Shown here: one piece after another, positions 22,908 to 24,234 of the stretch
Layout of the letters: each line of letters opens with the position of its first letter
Numbering within the stretch: the stretch's first letter is position 1
Origin: an uncultured Coriobacteriia bacterium
GTDB lineage: Bacteria; Actinomycetota; Coriobacteriia; Coriobacteriales; QAMH01
Length of the DNA: 24,234 nucleotides
Assembly (NCBI GenBank): GCA_902478425.1
Contig: CABSKV010000013.1
Span: 1 to 24,234, forward strand
Reading direction: 5' to 3'
Made by a program: the position numbers and the translations under genes
Notes under the pieces: generated by a model
Told to the model about the DNA's origin: nothing
The model's database searches: none
Seen by the model: only the letters and a program-made list of their open reading frames with translations

Positions 22908-24186
22908 TGAAGGACTATCCCCAGCTTGGCGTTCGCCAGATTCACGAGGGGCTGACAGGCGGCCAGTTCAGCGCACGCGAGCTCGCCACGTCAGCCTTCG
23001 AGCTCATCGATGCCCTCGAGCCCAAGGTGCACGCCTTCCTCGAGCTCACGCCCGAGCTTGCCTACGAGCAGGCCGATGCCATCGACGCGGCGATTGCCGC
23101 GAGAGAACCCATCGGCATCCTGGCAGGTGTCCCCATCGCCTTCAAGGACAACATGAACCTCGTGGGCACGCACACGACCTGCGCCTCGCGCATGCTCGAG
23201 ACCTACGTGAGCCCGTTCACGGCCACCTGCGTCGCCAAGGCGCTCGATGCCGGCGGCATCTGCCTGGGCAAGACGAACATGGACGAGTTCGCCTTCGGTT
23301 CCTCGACCGAGACCTCGCATTTCGGCACGACCTGCAATCCCTGGGATCTCGAGCGCGTACCCGGTGGTTCTTCCGGTGGTTCGGCGGCAGCCGTCGCCGC
23401 TGGCATGGCGACGCTCTCGCTCGGAAGCGACACGGGTGGCTCCATCCGCCAGCCGGGCAGCTTCACCGGCACGGTCGCCCTCAAGCCGAGCTATGGCGTC
23501 GTGAGCCGCTATGGCGTCGTCGCCTTCGGAAGCTCGCTTGACCAGGTCGGGCCCTTCGCCCGCAGCGTCGAGGATGCGGCATTCGCCCTCAACGCCATCT
23601 CCGGGCGCGACCCGCTCGATTGCACGAGCCAGCCCTGCGATATCGACTACACCGCGAACCTCGACATGGGCATCGACGGCATGCGCATCGGCGTCGTGCC
23701 CTCCCTGCTCGAGCTCGACGGCCTAACGAGCGAGGTCAAGCACGCCTTCGAGGAAAGCGTCGCGAAGCTCGAGGGCCTCGGTGCCGAAATCGTCGAGGTC
23801 GAGCTACCCAACGCCGCAGCTGCCATCAGCGCCTACTACGTGCTCGGCCCCTGCGAGGCGTTCTCGAACCTCTCGCGCTTCGACTCGGTGCGCTATGGCC
23901 ACCATGCGCACGGCAAGAACCTCGAGCAGCGCTACGAGGACAGTCGCGCGCAAGGCTTCGGCGCGGAGGCCAAGCGCCGCATCATGCTCGGTGCCTGGCT
24001 GCTCGCAAGCGGCGTCTACGACGAGTACTACATCCCCGCGCAGAAGGTGCGCACCCTCATCACGGCCGACTACACCAACGCCTTCGAGAAGGTCGACGCG
24101 ATCGTGCTTCCCACGAGCCCGCGCACGGCGTTCAAGTTCGGCGAGGTGAGCGATCCCGCCTCCATGTACCTCTCCGACATCTACAC
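22907..24186 (+). CDS. gatA: Asp-tRNA(Asn)/Glu-tRNA(Gln) amidotransferase subunit A, truncated at contig end
   Basis: Amidase-signature subunit of GatCAB that releases ammonia from glutamine for tRNA-bound Glu/Asp amidation. The Ser-cisSer-Lys triad is complete: K80 in PIAFKDNM, S155 in PGGSSGGSAAA, S179 in DTGGSIRQPGSF. GKTNMDEFAFGSSTE and KPSYGVVSRYG are also conserved. About 427 codons are present from the ATG that overlaps gatC; full GatA is about 485, so roughly the last 60 residues are missing. The native reading stops at SDIYT, where homologues continue with IPVNIAG-like sequence. From 24187 the frame runs into Illumina adapter without a stop. The break is artificial, so the gene should not be called a pseudogene. 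gatB is not in view but usually follows. Confidence 0.93.
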
Positions 24187-24234
24187 CTGTCTCTTATACA
24201 CATCTCCGAGCCCACGAGACCGTACTAGATCTCG
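24187..24234. other. Illumina Nextera adapter and index read-through (contamination)
   Basis: 24187-24205 is the 19-bp Tn5 mosaic end, 24206-24220 the Nextera read-2 adapter tail (CCGAGCCCACGAGAC), 24221-24228 the i7 index CGTACTAG (N702) and 24229-24234 ATCTCG, the start of the P7 sequence. The base at 24187 fits both adapter and gatA, so the junction is 24186/24187. In another frame this stretch reads LSLIHISEPTRPY, a peptide known as a marker of adapter contamination in protein databases. It is not genomic. Confidence 0.98.

Noticed and set aside
19826..22945. Minus-strand open frame (1039 codons) across argS end, lysA, hom and gatC
   Set aside because: Same GC-codon shadow effect. It spans several genuine genes and their junctions, and its product resembles no family.
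1..24186. Defence island, prophage, transposon or CRISPR array
   Set aside because: No integrase, transposase, phage structural gene, spaced direct repeats or tRNA attachment site is visible; gene content is core metabolism and maintenance.

Overview
The window is a high-GC bacterial chromosome segment, dense with housekeeping genes. Third codon positions are strongly G/C, which leaves very long stop-free frames on the antisense strands. No rRNA or tRNA gene is present. Protein style and gene content (SNF2 helicase with a SWIM finger, EpsC-type serine acetyltransferase, Mn-dependent family II pyrophosphatase, GatCAB pathway, DAP-type lysine synthesis) suggest an anaerobic actinobacterium of the Coriobacteriia. 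That placement is an inference from general resemblance. The right end is an assembly or trimming artefact: the last 48 bases are Illumina Nextera read-through adapter with an index, so the native sequence stops inside gatA at about 24186.

Layout. (1) 1-1232, minus strand: serine acetyltransferase followed by a queD cut by the left edge. (2) 1358-7412, plus strand: a SWIM/SNF2 helicase and, tightly coupled behind it, three RNA-modification genes (tcdA-like, SpoU methyltransferase, U32/TrhP-like). (3) 7413-7729: a 317-bp convergent intergenic region rich in hairpins. (4) 7730-11155, minus strand: a CPA1 Na+/H+ antiporter followed by a divergent trigger-factor-like chaperone. (5) 11334-16260, plus strand: uppP, a PAP2-fold membrane protein with altered catalytic residues, chorismate mutase, DAHP synthase and a PcrA/UvrD helicase. 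(6) 16300-18040: family II pyrophosphatase and an MscS channel behind a TATAAT box. (7) 18135-24186: argS, lysA, hom, gatC and truncated gatA, all closely spaced.

How the genes fit together. Two genes start the shikimate pathway (aroQ-aroF, 4-nt overlap). lysA and hom draw on the aspartate family. argS and gatCA supply aminoacyl-tRNAs. uppP recycles the undecaprenyl carrier for the cell wall. The antiporter and MscS channel handle ions and osmotic stress. I found no phage, transposon, CRISPR array, toxin-antitoxin or recognisable defence system, and no clear candidate for a wholly new system. The points most worth checking are the PAP2 protein that lacks two catalytic residues, the trigger-factor-like protein that lacks the ribosome-docking signature, the structured elements at 7413-7729, a possible AUU start for cysE, and the adapter at the right end.
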